Below are positions 41,727 to 51,346 of a DNA stretch of 64,000 bases, one piece after another. The stretch spans positions 1 through 64,000 of the forward strand of contig NZ_JAHHZN010000002.1 in the NCBI RefSeq assembly GCF_018760735.1, in the 5' to 3' direction. Under the pieces are notes generated by a model. The model saw nothing but the letters and a program-made list of their open reading frames with translations. It did not search any database and was not told where the DNA came from. Made by a program: the position numbers and the translations under genes. The stretch is from Hymenobacter piscis (lineage in GTDB: Bacteria; Bacteroidota; Bacteroidia; Cytophagales; Hymenobacteraceae). Each line of letters opens with the position of its first letter. Position 1 is the stretch's first letter.

Positions 41727-42458
41727 ATGCCCGATTCCGCCCCCGTTGACCACCTGCTCCGCCAGTTTCGCCAGGCGTTTGCCGATGTGAACCTTTCCCC
41801 CGGGGAAGCCCGCCACCTGCGCGATTTGCTCCTCAACTTCCAGCGCCAGCACGGCTCCGTCGAGGGCCTGCGCCACCAGCTCTTCGAGCTGGCCCGGGAG
41901 CGGTTCAACACTTTCAAGGATAAGGCCGTGATTGAGTGGCTGGAAGCGGCTAGTGCTCTGCTGCCGGCCGAAGAGGCCCCTGCCTCGACGGTAACGTCAG
42001 GGGCCGGAGCGGCGCGGGCGCGGGCCTTTTTCAGCCCCCGGGAAGAGTGCGTGGCCGGCATCCGGGAGTTCATAGCCGATGCCCGGCGCACTCTGGACGT
42101 GTGCGTGTTCACGGTAGCCGATGACCGCCTGACCGAGGCCCTGCTGGCCGCCCACCGCCGGGGCGTGCGGGTGCGCCTGCTCACCGACAACGAAAAACTC
42201 TACGACAAAGGCTCCGACGTGCGGGCTCTGCACGCGGCCGGAGTTCCCGTCCGGGTGGACCGCACGGCCAACCACATGCACCACAAATTTGCTTTGGCCG
42301 ACGACGCTTGGCTGCTCACCGGCAGCTACAACTGGACCCGCTCGGCCGCCGAGTACAACCTCGAAAACCTGCTTATCACTCCCGACGCCCACCTGGTGAG
42401 CCGCTACGCCGCCGAGTTTGCCCGCCTGTGGCAGGAGCTACCGGAGTTCACTGCCTGA
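41727..42458 (+). CDS. Phospholipase D-like nuclease/phosphodiesterase
   Basis: 243 residues. A helical N-terminal part (about 1-90) precedes a single PLD domain with MHHKFALADDAWLLTGSYNW (HxK...D, one HKD motif) and AARARAFFSPREECVAGIRE. One-HKD proteins work as dimers, like the Nuc family. A nuclease or phosphodiesterase is plausible. It is transcribed with the GH1-like gene, but no functional link is clear. Confidence 0.82.
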   Translation: MPDSAPVDHLLRQFRQAFADVNLSPGEARHLRDLLLNFQRQHGSVEGLRHQLFELARERFNTFKDKAVIEWLEAASALLPAEEAPASTVTSGAGAARARAFFSPREECVAGIREFIADARRTLDVCVFTVADDRLTEALLAAHRRGVRVRLLTDNEKLYDKGSDVRALHAAGVPVRVDRTANHMHHKFALADDAWLLTGSYNWTRSAAEYNLENLLITPDAHLVSRYAAEFARLWQELPEFTA

Positions 42459-42519
42459 TTTATCCTCTTGTGCTCACGTATTGCGACCTACGTACGGAGC
42501 AGGTGAGAAACCAGGCGGT

Positions 42520-42562
42520 GAATTGATAGCCGGATGCCGGAAGGCGGGCTGACTATCAATTC
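42520..42562. repeat. Inverted repeat GAATTGATAG...CTATCAATTC
   Basis: A 10-bp arm pair (42520-42529 and 42553-42562), 23 bases apart, about 60 bases beyond the PLD gene. Possibly a terminator of poor strength. Confidence 0.6.
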
Positions 42563-42580
42563 CGGGGGCTGAGCCCGTAA

Positions 42581-42631
42581 AGCGGCAGGCCCGCTCCCGG
42601 CAACCCTGGAAGGAAGCGGCAGCGGGCCTGC
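42581..42631. terminator. Hairpin before the PA14 gene stop
   Basis: CAGGCCCGCT pairs with AGCGGGCCTG across a loop of about 30 bases. No T-run. It is convergent between the PLD gene and the PA14 gene. Confidence 0.5.
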
Positions 42632-42658
42632 TGACGAGGAAAGGCGCGGAGCCGGGCT

Positions 42659-44341
42659 TTACTTATTGGGGCTGGAAGCACCCACTTCCGGCACATCGGC
42701 CGAGGGGCGACGGATGGATACCATCTGGCGGGTGTTCTCGGAACCGACCGTGAGACTCAGGTAGTAGTCGCCGGCGGGCAGGCTGGTGAAGTTGAGCGTC
42801 TGGTGGTGGGTTCCGGCGGCCTGCTTGCGGTAGTCGGACACGCGCACGGCCACGCCGTTCTGGTTATAGAGCACCCACCCCAGCGGCTTGGCCACGTCGA
42901 GGTTGTAGGCCATCTGCATGACGCCGTTGGAGGGATTGGGATACACGCTCATGCCGTTGTCGCCCACGCCCGGGGTACTGGGGGCCCCGGCCAGAATGGG
43001 TTCTTCCACCGCCTTTACGGCTTCCAGCTTCCACTGCTGGTTTTCCTTGCCGGTGTAGCGCCACTGCTGCACGCCGCCGCCCAGGGTGTCCTTGTCGGTG
43101 AGGGCCTTGCGGCTGTGCTTGGCAATGAGTTTATAGTACCCGTCGCCCGCTTCTTCGATTTTCCACTGCTGGTTGTAGCCGCTGTAGTAGCTCCACAGAC
43201 TCAGGGGGGTGCCGTTGGAAGTGGCGCTGCCCAGTACCTCGAGCACCTTATTGCTGCCGGGTACTACCAGGCGGTAGAGGCCTTCGCCGGCGGGCTCAAT
43301 GCGCCACTGCGGGGCAGCACTGGATTGCTCAACGGCCGCCATTTGCTCACTTAGCGTAGCCGGCCGCCCCGGCGCTACTTCCAGGGGCTTGCCCGTGGAG
43401 CGCACCGTGAGCGTGTACACGCCGGGAAGTTCCGTATTGGGCTTTTCCTCGGCCGGAGCTGGCTTCGGGGCTTTGACGGGCTTGGCGGGTTTGGAAGCCG
43501 GTTCAGGCTCGGGAGCGGCCTGGGCTACTTCCTTGACGGGCTTGGGCGCCTTGGGCGCGGCCGGGGCCTTCGCCGTGGCGGGCTTGGGGGCCGGGGCTGG
43601 TTTGGCCTGCTTGGGCGCGGGCTCCACCTTGGCCTTGGCTACGGGCGGCGGGCCGGCCGGGTCGGGAGTGGTGGGCGAGCCCAGCGGATACAGGTTGCCG
43701 CTCGGCACCAGCTGCGCGGCCTGTCCCGGCGGTATCCACTGCAGCTGAATGGCAGCTACGCCGTCGGTATCGTTGTATTCGAGCTTGATGGTGGCTTTCT
43801 CGCCGGCGGCCAGCGACACGCTGCCATCGTCCTGACTGCCGGGCTTTTTGCCGTCCCAGGTATCGAGCACCTTGCGGCCGTTCACCCACAGGCGCACCTC
43901 GTCGGTGGTTACGGCCACGAAGCGGTAGCGGCCGGTAGAGGGGGCGGCAATCAGGCCTTCCCAGCGCACCGAGAAGTTGTCGGCGGGCAGGCCGGGGGCG
44001 GGGGCTTTGGTACCCCAACGGAAGTCAACGGCGGCATCCTGGCGCTTGAGCACGGGCGCCCCGGCCAGGGAGCCATTATTAAAATAAGACGCCGTCAGGC
44101 CCGTGCCCCAGCCCTGCACGGGCCGGATCAGCCGCGGGGCGTGAGCCGCTGCCGCCTCCGGGGCCGAAACTGCCCCGGCCGGCAGGTAAGACAAAAGGCC
44201 CAATCCCAGAGCAGAACGGAGTAGTAGATGTCGCACAGTAAGCAAGGCTTTGAGGAGTGAAGACAGAGCCGAAATCAGGCAAATGAGAACCGCACAAAAA
44301 AGTAAAAGCAGATTTACATTTCCGACATTTACTCCCAGCAA
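42659..44341 (-). CDS. Secreted PA14-ricin lectin protein with type IX secretion tail
   Basis: 560 residues in the longest reading. A GTG at 44234-44236 (MRHLLLRSALGLGLLSYLPA) is a better start and gives a signal peptide, about 525 residues. PA14 domain about 75-215 (GWGTGLTASYFNNGSLAG, GYRFVAVTTDEVRLWVNGRK-like stretch), then a Pro/Ala/Lys linker (220-305), then a ricin-type lectin with three QxW repeats (APQWRIEPAGEGLY, NQQWKIEEAGDGYY, NQQWKLEAV), then a Por-type tail with NGMSVYPNPSNGVMQMAYNL. Probably a carbohydrate-binding cell-surface or secreted protein. The promoter region 44342-44490 is AT-richer and also serves ogt. Confidence 0.88.
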   Translation of the reverse strand: MLGVNVGNVNLLLLFCAVLICLISALSSLLKALLTVRHLLLRSALGLGLLSYLPAGAVSAPEAAAAHAPRLIRPVQGWGTGLTASYFNNGSLAGAPVLKRQDAAVDFRWGTKAPAPGLPADNFSVRWEGLIAAPSTGRYRFVAVTTDEVRLWVNGRKVLDTWDGKKPGSQDDGSVSLAAGEKATIKLEYNDTDGVAAIQLQWIPPGQAAQLVPSGNLYPLGSPTTPDPAGPPPVAKAKVEPAPKQAKPAPAPKPATAKAPAAPKAPKPVKEVAQAAPEPEPASKPAKPVKAPKPAPAEEKPNTELPGVYTLTVRSTGKPLEVAPGRPATLSEQMAAVEQSSAAPQWRIEPAGEGLYRLVVPGSNKVLEVLGSATSNGTPLSLWSYYSGYNQQWKIEEAGDGYYKLIAKHSRKALTDKDTLGGGVQQWRYTGKENQQWKLEAVKAVEEPILAGAPSTPGVGDNGMSVYPNPSNGVMQMAYNLDVAKPLGWVLYNQNGVAVRVSDYRKQAAGTHHQTLNFTSLPAGDYYLSLTVGSENTRQMVSIRRPSADVPEVGASSPNK

Positions 44342-44490
44342 TATACGCCTTTTTTTCAGGCGGTTGCCCGGCTTCCGTTTTTCCGTCCGGCTGGGCCTGG
44401 GCCTTTAAATCCCGCTTCTGGATCTGCCGAAAAGCGGAATTTTGCCTATTTGCTGCGTACTTTCAACTTCTTCCTCACCCGCTACCTCCC

Positions 44491-44985
44491 ATGACTGAAG
44501 CCTGTGCTTATCTGCCTTCCGCGCTGGGGATGCTGGCATTGCGCGGTACGGAAGCCGGCCTGTGTGCCGTGCAGTTTCAGCCCGCCGACGCAGCAAGTCC
44601 GGCCACTCCGCCCGCGCAGGTAGCGGGTTGCCTGCGCGAGGCTTACCGGCAGCTGCAGGCCTATTTCGGGCGGGAGCTGCGGGAGTTTACGGTAGCCACC
44701 CACGTAACGGCCGGCACCGAATTCCAGCGGCAGGTGTGGGCTGCCCTGCCCGGGGTGGGCTACGGCACTACCGCTTCCTACCTCGACTTGGCCCGGCAGC
44801 TGGGCAATGCCGGCGCCGTGCGGGCGGTGGGCGCCGCGAATGGCCAGAACCCGCTGGCCATTATCTGGCCCTGCCACCGCATCATCGGGGCCGGCGGGCA
44901 GCTGACGGGCTATGCCGGCGGCCTGCCCCGCAAAAAGTGGCTGCTGGAGCTGGAGCAGCCCCACGTGCAAACCCGCCTGTTTTAA
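44491..44985 (+). CDS. ogt: Methylated-DNA-protein-cysteine methyltransferase
   Basis: 164 residues. Repairs O6-alkylguanine by transferring the alkyl group to the Cys of IIWPCHRIIGAGG. FQRQVWAALPGVGYGTTASY is the winged-helix DNA-binding part. The N-terminal half is variable as in other family members. A TACTTTCA element lies about 30 bases upstream (44452-44459). Confidence 0.93.
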   Translation: MTEACAYLPSALGMLALRGTEAGLCAVQFQPADAASPATPPAQVAGCLREAYRQLQAYFGRELREFTVATHVTAGTEFQRQVWAALPGVGYGTTASYLDLARQLGNAGAVRAVGAANGQNPLAIIWPCHRIIGAGGQLTGYAGGLPRKKWLLELEQPHVQTRLF

Positions 44986-45006
44986 GCGGGCCGGGGGCAC
45001 GCAGCT

Positions 45007-45903
45007 TTACCGGGCGGCCCCGGCCTCCCCCTTCACGAAGGGGAGCAGCTGCTGGTAGATGATGTTGCGCGGCCAGTAGAGCTGCAGTACCATAGGCGCG
45101 TGCTTCTTGCCGGGCAGCACCTGATACCGCGGCGCGTGGCCCAGTGCAGTAAGCTTCTGCCGAAAACGGGCGCTGCTGCTGCTGATCGACGGGTAGGTTT
45201 CGCCGCCCACGAAAATCTGCATCGGGGGCGTGTGGGCGGTGAGGTAGTACATGGGGGAAACCTGCCGCCAGACGGCCGGCTCCGGGCCGAAGGGCACCAG
45301 GTACTGCTCGTCGCCGGGGTACTGCATCTTCCGGAGGTAGTCGTACATATCCAGGCCCGCCGGGTCGTCGAGAATAGCCCCGCGCACCGGGTTCTGCGCC
45401 TGGCCCCAGCGCCGGAACAGCGCATCATCCGCGGCCAGCAGGGCCGCCAGCCCACCCCCGGCAGAGTGGCCCAGCAGGAAAATCCGCTGCGGGTCGCCGC
45501 CGTACTCACCGATGCGGGCCTGGGTCCAGAGCACGGCCCGGGCGCAGTCGTCGGCCATCTGGGGCACGCGCACACCGGGCGCCAGGCGGTAGTTGATGAC
45601 CACCGCCACCACGCCCTGTTTGGCCAGGCGGCGGCCGATAAAGGAGTAGAAGTTCTTGTTGCCGCTGTTCCAGCTGCCGCCGTGGATGAACACCACCACG
45701 GGCCGGGACGCGGCGGCTTTTTCGCGGGGGGCGTACACGTCGAGCACGTGGCGCTCGGGGCTGAAGGCGGAGTCGGTGGCGGGCACGTAGGCCACGTTGG
45801 CCGTCCGGCGGCTGGGCCGGGCCACGGCGTACTCGGTGGCCGCCGCCAGCAGCAGCGCCGCCACTACCAGGGCCGGCAGAACCCGGGAAAACACAAATTT
45901 CAT
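45007..45903 (-). CDS. Exported alpha/beta-hydrolase (esterase/lipase type)
   Basis: 298 residues with a signal peptide (MKFVFSRVLPALVVAALLL). The oxyanion HGGSWNSGNKN, nucleophile GHSAGGGLAAL and a late acid/His pair (PMQIFVGGETYP..., KKHAPMVLQL) form a serine-hydrolase triad like the HSL/carboxylesterase family. Probably periplasmic. Substrate unknown. Its start is divergent from the TPR gene. Confidence 0.88.
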   Translation of the reverse strand: MKFVFSRVLPALVVAALLLAAATEYAVARPSRRTANVAYVPATDSAFSPERHVLDVYAPREKAAASRPVVVFIHGGSWNSGNKNFYSFIGRRLAKQGVVAVVINYRLAPGVRVPQMADDCARAVLWTQARIGEYGGDPQRIFLLGHSAGGGLAALLAADDALFRRWGQAQNPVRGAILDDPAGLDMYDYLRKMQYPGDEQYLVPFGPEPAVWRQVSPMYYLTAHTPPMQIFVGGETYPSISSSSARFRQKLTALGHAPRYQVLPGKKHAPMVLQLYWPRNIIYQQLLPFVKGEAGAAR

Positions 45904-46009
45904 GGATGCAGACAAGGCGAAAAAAGAAGGTACGACTACCCGCCGGGGGCGGATTGGCCGGGCCTGCCCCTGCAACGGCCCGGGCGGGGGCAGGTTGCGG
46001 CCGCCGCCG

Positions 46010-46017
46010 TATCTTTG
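46010..46017 (+). promoter_or_regulatory. -7 element (TATCTTTG) of the TPR gene
   Basis: TATCTTTG matches TAnnTTTG, 49 bases before the ATG at 46067. Confidence 0.6.
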
Positions 46018-46066
46018 AGAACCGGCGGCCTGTGTCATTTTGCCGCCTTCCTTCGTTATCCTCCCT

Positions 46067-46786
46067 ATGAAGTCTACCGTTCTGCTGGCTGCGGCCCTGC
46101 TGCTGGGCGCCGCCGCGCCGGCCCAGGCCCAGCGCAAAGCCAAAAAGGCCCCTGCCGAAACCTCCTCTTCCCTGGCTGAAATTCGCCTCAAACCCCTGTT
46201 TGGGGGCCTGACGCCGGTTCAGGCCGAACAGGCCCTGGGCACGGCCACCATCAGCAACCTGGCGGGCAGCTTCGCCTCCCGGGCCGAAGCCAGCCGCTTT
46301 TTCAGCACCAAGGGCTACGAGTACCTGGCCGAAAATCAGCCCGACACGGCGGCCTACCGCTTTAACCTGGCCTGGGTGCTCGACCCGGCCAACCCCAATG
46401 CCTACCATGGCCTGGGCATCGTGGCCAGCAGCGCCCCCACCCCCGACCAGGCCATCGACCTGCTCCAGCGGGGCCTGACGCTGGCGCCCGACAACGCTTT
46501 TCTGCTGGCCGATCTGGGCACGAGCTACCTTATCCGCTACGAGCAGGGCAAGAAGAAGAAAGACCTGACGACCGGGCGGGAGCTGCTGCAAAAGGCCACG
46601 ACCCAGGACCCGACCAACGCCACTGCCTGGCAGCAGCTGGCCCGTGCCCACTACTACCAGGAAGAGTATGCTCAGGCCTGGGAAGCCATCCACAAAGGCC
46701 AGAGCAGCAGCCTGGCCTCCGTCGACTTCAACCTGGTGGCCGACCTGCTGGCCAAGCTGCCCGACCCCGAAGGCAAGTTTAAATAA
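46067..46786 (+). CDS. Exported TPR-repeat protein
   Basis: 239 residues, signal MKSTVLLAAALLLGAAAPAQ, then TPR helices: SRFFSTKGYEYLAENQPDTA, AYRFNLAWVLDPANPNAYHG, LADLGTSYLIRYEQG and ATAWQQLARAHYYQEEYAQA. A scaffold for envelope proteins is the usual role. A KKKK run lies in one loop. It may be transcribed with the following barrel protein. Confidence 0.82.
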   Translation: MKSTVLLAAALLLGAAAPAQAQRKAKKAPAETSSSLAEIRLKPLFGGLTPVQAEQALGTATISNLAGSFASRAEASRFFSTKGYEYLAENQPDTAAYRFNLAWVLDPANPNAYHGLGIVASSAPTPDQAIDLLQRGLTLAPDNAFLLADLGTSYLIRYEQGKKKKDLTTGRELLQKATTQDPTNATAWQQLARAHYYQEEYAQAWEAIHKGQSSSLASVDFNLVADLLAKLPDPEGKFK

Positions 46787-46924
46787 CCGGCTCTCCGGCG
46801 GCCGCTCCGTTTCCTCGCCCCAGCCCGGCCCGGGCTTCCGCAGCCGGGGCGGCCGGGGCGGCCGGGCAACGCCCGGGTACGTCGCCGCGTATGCCCGGGC
46901 TTCACCCACCTGCTACCCCATTCC

Positions 46925-47689
46925 GTGACTTCTCGCTCCTTTCTGCCCGTGCTGCTGTTCGTTTGCGTGACCTCGGCCCACCTGGCCGTGGCCCAGGGCG
47001 GCGGCCCCGAGCGCCGCCGCCGCCACTACGACGGGCAGGCCCGCGCCTACTACCGCGGCCCCGTACGCTTTACGCTGGGCGGGGGCCTGGGCTACTACAA
47101 CGGGGACCTGACCAGCAGTCCGGCCGACCAGTTTTTTGGCCCCAGCTTCACGGGCGGGTTGCAGTATCAGACGCATCCGCACTGGCAGGTGGGGGGAGAA
47201 GTGTCCTACATCCGACTGGGTGCCAAAGACTACCTGCCCGCCCGCGGCCTGGCGTTTCAGAGTCATAATCTGGCCGGCATTGGCTTCGTGCGCTGGGAGC
47301 CGCTGCACGATGAGGGCCTGTACGCCTCGCCCCGCCGGGCCGCGGCCCTGTTCAAGCCTTACCTGAAGGCCGGAGCGGGGCTGGTGCTCTACAGTCCCCG
47401 GGCGTTCCGCGGCACCGCCCGCCCCAGCGGCAATTTCACGCCGGCCTACCTGGCGGCAGAACGCAACGACTATCCGGCCCTGGCGCTTACCCTGCCCCTG
47501 GGCGTAGGCTTCACGGTCCGGCTCACCCCTAAGCTCGGGGCCTCACTGGAAGGCACTTACTCCTTTACTTCCACCGACCAGCTCGACGACATCAGCCCCG
47601 CCTCCTCCCCGCAGCGGTCCGTGTCTGCGCTCAATGATGGCTTCGGGCAGCTGGAGCTCAAGCTGGAATACGCCCCCTGGGCCCGCTAG
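46925..47689 (+). CDS. Outer-membrane beta-barrel protein
   Basis: 254 residues starting GTG 46925 (MTSRSFLPVLLFVCVTSAHL), a signal peptide. The body alternates hydrophobic strands (VRFTLGGGLGYYNGDLTSSP, HWQVGGEVSYIRLGAKDYLP, ALTLPLGVGFTVRLTPKLGA and FGQLELKLEYAPWAR at the end), like small DUF6089/OmpA-type barrels. An in-frame ATG upstream (46891) gives a longer frame with no signal. A bidirectional terminator follows. Confidence 0.75.
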   Translation: MTSRSFLPVLLFVCVTSAHLAVAQGGGPERRRRHYDGQARAYYRGPVRFTLGGGLGYYNGDLTSSPADQFFGPSFTGGLQYQTHPHWQVGGEVSYIRLGAKDYLPARGLAFQSHNLAGIGFVRWEPLHDEGLYASPRRAAALFKPYLKAGAGLVLYSPRAFRGTARPSGNFTPAYLAAERNDYPALALTLPLGVGFTVRLTPKLGASLEGTYSFTSTDQLDDISPASSPQRSVSALNDGFGQLELKLEYAPWAR

Positions 47690-47727
47690 TGGCGGTCAGC
47701 ACCAAAAAGCCGGTTGGTTTGGGGTTG

Positions 47728-47789
47728 ACTTCCGGACAATAAAAAAGGGGCCCGCCGATTGGCGGGCCCCTTTTTTATTGTCCGGAAGT
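47728..47789. terminator. Perfect 29-bp bidirectional terminator
   Basis: ACTTCCGGACAATAAAAAAGG at 47728 continues to GCCCGCC at 47756, and 47761-47789 is the exact complement, with a 4-base loop. Both sides offer a T-run (TTTTTTATTG), so it serves the barrel gene on the plus strand and the M4 protease on the minus strand. Confidence 0.97.
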
Positions 47790-47803
47790 ATCGGGTGAAG
47801 GAG

Positions 47804-50251
47804 TTACTGCTTCACGAACCGCTCGTGGAAGGACTTCTGCCCGTCGCTCACCGTGAGCAGGTACACGCCGTTGGCCAGAGTGGCTACGTTAAGCTGGCCG
47901 TTCTCGAAGCGGGCCCCTACTACGCGGGCGCCGCGCAGGTCCGTTACCGTAGCCGACTTCACTTCGCCACCGTTCGCCAGCGCGATGGTCAGCACCTCGG
48001 AAGCCGGGTTCGGGAACAGACGCACCGCCTGCTCGGCGGCACCGCTGTGGAGGGCAGCGCCCAGGGTGGTGCTGCCCGCGGTGATGCCGGATGCCGCCAG
48101 CGTACCGCCGGTGATGTTGACGGTGTAGTCCTCGGTTTCGCCGTAGCCGTAGCTGTTGCAGCTGGTAGTGGCCGAGGCGTCGCTCATGACCACGCGCAGG
48201 CGGGTGGCACCCGTTTTGGCCGTGGCCGGCACGGTGAAGGTGCTGCTGAGCGTGGCGCTGCTCGACGAGGAGCCCGACACAATCCGCTCGCCCGTGTCGA
48301 GGAAGTCCCCGTCCTGGTTGTAGTCGATGTAGATTTTCCAGTACTGGGTGTAGGCCGTGGAAGCGAAGCCGGCCGAGAAGCGGATGGTCTGCGCCGAGCC
48401 GGCGGCCAGGGAGGTAGTCAGGGCCGTGCCGTTGTAGTAGCCCGCATCCTTGCTGGAGGTGCGGTTGATGCTGCCCAGGTTCACGTAGTCAATCCACTCG
48501 TAGGCCACGCTGCTGCCCTTGCTGGCGCAGTAAGTTACCGTGGTGGGCGGCGGAGGCGTGGTGCCGCCGCCGGTGCTGCCACCATAAGCGGCCCCTACGC
48601 CCACGGCGTACCAGGCGTTGGTTACGGCAATTTCCTGGGCCGAACCGGCCCCGTAGAGGTCTTTGGCCGACTGGATGCTGTAGGTACGGGCGGCGGCGTA
48701 ATTGCTGCTGGCCGTCAGGTATACGCTTTCGGTGCGGTAGGCAATTTTGGCGGCGGCATCAATACCGATGGCCGATACGTTGTAGGCATTGCCCTTGTCG
48801 TTGGTGCCACTCTTGCCCACGCTCAGCACGTAAAACCAGTAGTTGAGCACGCCCGAGTTGGTATGCACGCCGCCGTTGTCGCCCGAGCCGGTGGCCCAGT
48901 ACGTGCCCTGGTAGGTATCAGGCTGGCCTTCGGCGTTGGGGTTACTCATCGAGCGCAACGATGGGCGCTGCTTGTCGATGTCTTCGCCAATGAGCCAGGT
49001 CTGCTTGTCGGGAGCCTTGTAGTATTCCACGGCCGCGCCCCAGATGTCGGAGAAGCCTTCGTTGAGGGCCCCTGATTCGTAGGAGTACGTCAGGTTCGCG
49101 GTGCTCGAGCACACGGCGTGGCCGATTTCGTGGGCGCACACGTCGAGCGAGGTCAGGGGCGAAAAGCGGGTGGCACCGTCGCCGTAAGTCATGCGCGTGC
49201 CGTCCCAGTAGGCATTTTCGTAGCTGCGGCTGTAATGCACGTAACTTTTGATGGTGGCCCCGGCGCCATTGTAGGAGTTGCGGCCGTGCACGTTCTTCCA
49301 ATAGTCGTACACTGCCTGGGCGCCCCAGTGGGCATCCAGGGCCGCGTTATCGAAGGCGGCGTTGTTGTACTCGGTCCAGCTGTTATCGGCGTCCGTGAAG
49401 TCCACGGCCGTGCTGTAGTTGGTGCCCTGCTTCATGTTGAAGGTCTGCACGCCCGAGCCGCGGCTCACATCACGCAGCCGGTACGAGCCGTTGTAGCTGT
49501 CGGTGGTGCTGCTCTGGGTGCCGCTGTAGCGGGTGGCAAACGAGCCGGTGGCGGCCGCGTGCTTGATGATGGCATCCTCAAACACCACCTCCCCCGAGCG
49601 GGCATCGACGTAGATGAACGCGCGGCTCAGGGGCGCTTTGGCGTAAACGTTGAACTTCCAGGCCAGGGTGGGCTTGCCGGCTTTCAGGGGATTGGCCGAG
49701 CGCATGTCGCGCACAATGACCAGTTCGCCTTTGGGGGCGTAGGTGGCCGAGGGGTCGTTTTCCTGCTCTCTGAGGTAGGCTTCTTCGGCAGCATCCTGCC
49801 ACATGTACTGCCTGGCTCCCACGAAAGCCAGGGCGCGGCTCAGGGCAGCGCGGGCGTCGAGGGCGGGGGTGGTGCTGAGCGCGCGGACTTTCTCAAACTG
49901 GCCGCTGATGCTGGCCACCCGGCCCTGGCGGGCATGCACCGAGTACGTGGCGTGCTCTACCTTGATGCCCTTGTAATACTGCTGATACTTCTCGTGCACG
50001 AAGCCGGCCGCATCGGCATCGGTTTTCAACTGCACCATCTGGTCGTCGTTGCTGAGCTGCAACTGGTCGCGGAGGGCCGCTTTGGCGTCACTCAACGGGT
50101 AGGTTGCGCCCTGCTCCCGGAACTGTACCAAAGCGGGAGTTCCGTTCTCGCTGAGTTCCTGACTTTTCACCCGGGAGAAATCCTGGGCCAGGGTAGTGGA
50201 AGACAACCCGCCGAGCAGCAAAAGAGTAGCGGCTGAGTACTTGTTGATCAT
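47804..50251 (-). CDS. M4-family metallopeptidase with GEVED domain and type IX secretion tail
   Basis: 815 residues. Signal peptide (MINKYSAATLLLLGGLSSTT), FTP/PepSY propeptide (to about 220), then the thermolysin-like catalytic domain: zinc motif DVCAHEIGHAVCSS, third ligand in ALNEGFSDIWGAA and active-site His in GGVHTNSGVLNYWFYV. After a Gly/Pro linker (GGSTGGGTTPPPPTTVTY) comes a GEVED domain (IYIDYNQDGDFLDTGERIVS, ending GYGETEDYTVNI) and a Por tail (AVRLFPNPASEVLTIALANG). A secreted protease, synthesised as a zymogen. Upstream is an AT-rich 290-base spacer. Expected outside the cell or at its surface. Confidence 0.95.
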   Translation of the reverse strand: MINKYSAATLLLLGGLSSTTLAQDFSRVKSQELSENGTPALVQFREQGATYPLSDAKAALRDQLQLSNDDQMVQLKTDADAAGFVHEKYQQYYKGIKVEHATYSVHARQGRVASISGQFEKVRALSTTPALDARAALSRALAFVGARQYMWQDAAEEAYLREQENDPSATYAPKGELVIVRDMRSANPLKAGKPTLAWKFNVYAKAPLSRAFIYVDARSGEVVFEDAIIKHAAATGSFATRYSGTQSSTTDSYNGSYRLRDVSRGSGVQTFNMKQGTNYSTAVDFTDADNSWTEYNNAAFDNAALDAHWGAQAVYDYWKNVHGRNSYNGAGATIKSYVHYSRSYENAYWDGTRMTYGDGATRFSPLTSLDVCAHEIGHAVCSSTANLTYSYESGALNEGFSDIWGAAVEYYKAPDKQTWLIGEDIDKQRPSLRSMSNPNAEGQPDTYQGTYWATGSGDNGGVHTNSGVLNYWFYVLSVGKSGTNDKGNAYNVSAIGIDAAAKIAYRTESVYLTASSNYAAARTYSIQSAKDLYGAGSAQEIAVTNAWYAVGVGAAYGGSTGGGTTPPPPTTVTYCASKGSSVAYEWIDYVNLGSINRTSSKDAGYYNGTALTTSLAAGSAQTIRFSAGFASTAYTQYWKIYIDYNQDGDFLDTGERIVSGSSSSSATLSSTFTVPATAKTGATRLRVVMSDASATTSCNSYGYGETEDYTVNITGGTLAASGITAGSTTLGAALHSGAAEQAVRLFPNPASEVLTIALANGGEVKSATVTDLRGARVVGARFENGQLNVATLANGVYLLTVSDGQKSFHERFVKQ

Positions 50252-50554
50252 AGCGTGTAGGTTGGTTGTGGAAGGTGAGAAGCGAAAAAATTGTACTTAA
50301 AAGCCCGTCTATCGAACACGTTGTCGATGCCACAAATTACACATATTTCAACGTTACCTTACTTTTTGTAAAATATTTACCACAAAAACACCCAGTACGT
50401 GATTTTATTCTTGCCAAAATCATCGTTAGAAACGCCTTTCAAACCATCATAAAAAAGGATTAAAAACCCATTAATATAGTCTTAAATCAACTTTTTACCT
50501 TTTCTTCATCCGACTCTGGCAGTCGGAATCTCAACCACTCCCTAATTGTTTCTC
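50252..50554. other. AT-rich intergenic region between two divergent genes
   Basis: About 300 bases of sequence far less GC-rich than its surroundings, between the M4 protease start and the SDR start. No reading frame of interest and no consensus -7 element that I can defend were seen. It has the appearance of a promoter/regulatory region for the secreted protease. Confidence 0.45.
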
Positions 50555-51346
50555 ATGCATTCTACGCTCGAACTTTCTGCTGCCCGCTGGTCCCTGACCG
50601 GGCAAACGGCCCTGGTCACGGGGGCTTCCAAAGGCATCGGGGCCGCTATTGCCGCCGAGCTGCTGGGCCTGGGCGCCACCGTGGTAGCCGTGGCCCGCAC
50701 CGCCGCCGACCTCGAGCAGCAGGTGGCCCGGTGGCAGCAGCAGGGCCTGCCGGCCCACGCCCTGGCCGCCGACGTGAGCACGCCCGCCGGCCGCACCCAG
50801 CTGCTGACCGAAGTAGCCCGGCGCTGGCCCCAGGTACACCTGCTCATCAACAACGTGGGCACCAACATCCGCAAGCCCACCGTAGACTACTCCGACGAGG
50901 AGTACCGCCACCTGCTGGCCACCAACCTCGATTCGGCCTGGGAGCTGAGCCGGGGCGTGCAGCCGCTGCTGGTGGCGGCGGGCGGGGGCAGCATCGTGAA
51001 CATCTCCTCGGTGGCGGGCCTCACCCACGTGCGCACGGGGGCCATTTACGGCATGACCAAGGCCGCCCTGGTGCAGCTCACGCGCAACCTGGCCGTGGAG
51101 TGGGCCGGCCTCAACATCCGGGTGAACTGCGTGGCGCCCTGGTACATCCGTACGCCGTTGGCCGAAACGGTGCTCCAGAACGAGGATTTCCGCCGCAGCG
51201 TCATCGGGCGCACGCCCCTGGGCCGCGTCGGGGAGCCCGAGGAAGTGGCCGCCGCCGCCGCCTTCCTGTGCCTGCCCGCCGCCGCCTACATCACCGGCCA
51301 GACCCTGGCCGTGGACGGCGGCTTCACGGTGAACGGGTTTTCGTAA
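50555..51346 (+). CDS. Short-chain dehydrogenase/reductase (tropinone-reductase type)
   Basis: 263 residues. [20 protein letters not shown] (cofactor loop), [30 protein letters not shown] and [13 protein letters not shown] (catalytic Ser-Tyr-Lys) are all present; the NVGTN variant and [13 protein letters not shown] match proteins annotated as tropinone reductase in Bacteroidota. Start ATG 50555; a TTG 9 bases earlier is an alternative. The in vivo substrate is unknown. Confidence 0.9.
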   Translation: MHSTLELSAARWSLTGQTALVTGASKGIGAAIAAELLGLGATVVAVARTAADLEQQVARWQQQGLPAHALAADVSTPAGRTQLLTEVARRWPQVHLLINNVGTNIRKPTVDYSDEEYRHLLATNLDSAWELSRGVQPLLVAAGGGSIVNISSVAGLTHVRTGAIYGMTKAALVQLTRNLAVEWAGLNIRVNCVAPWYIRTPLAETVLQNEDFRRSVIGRTPLGRVGEPEEVAAAAAFLCLPAAAYITGQTLAVDGGFTVNGFS

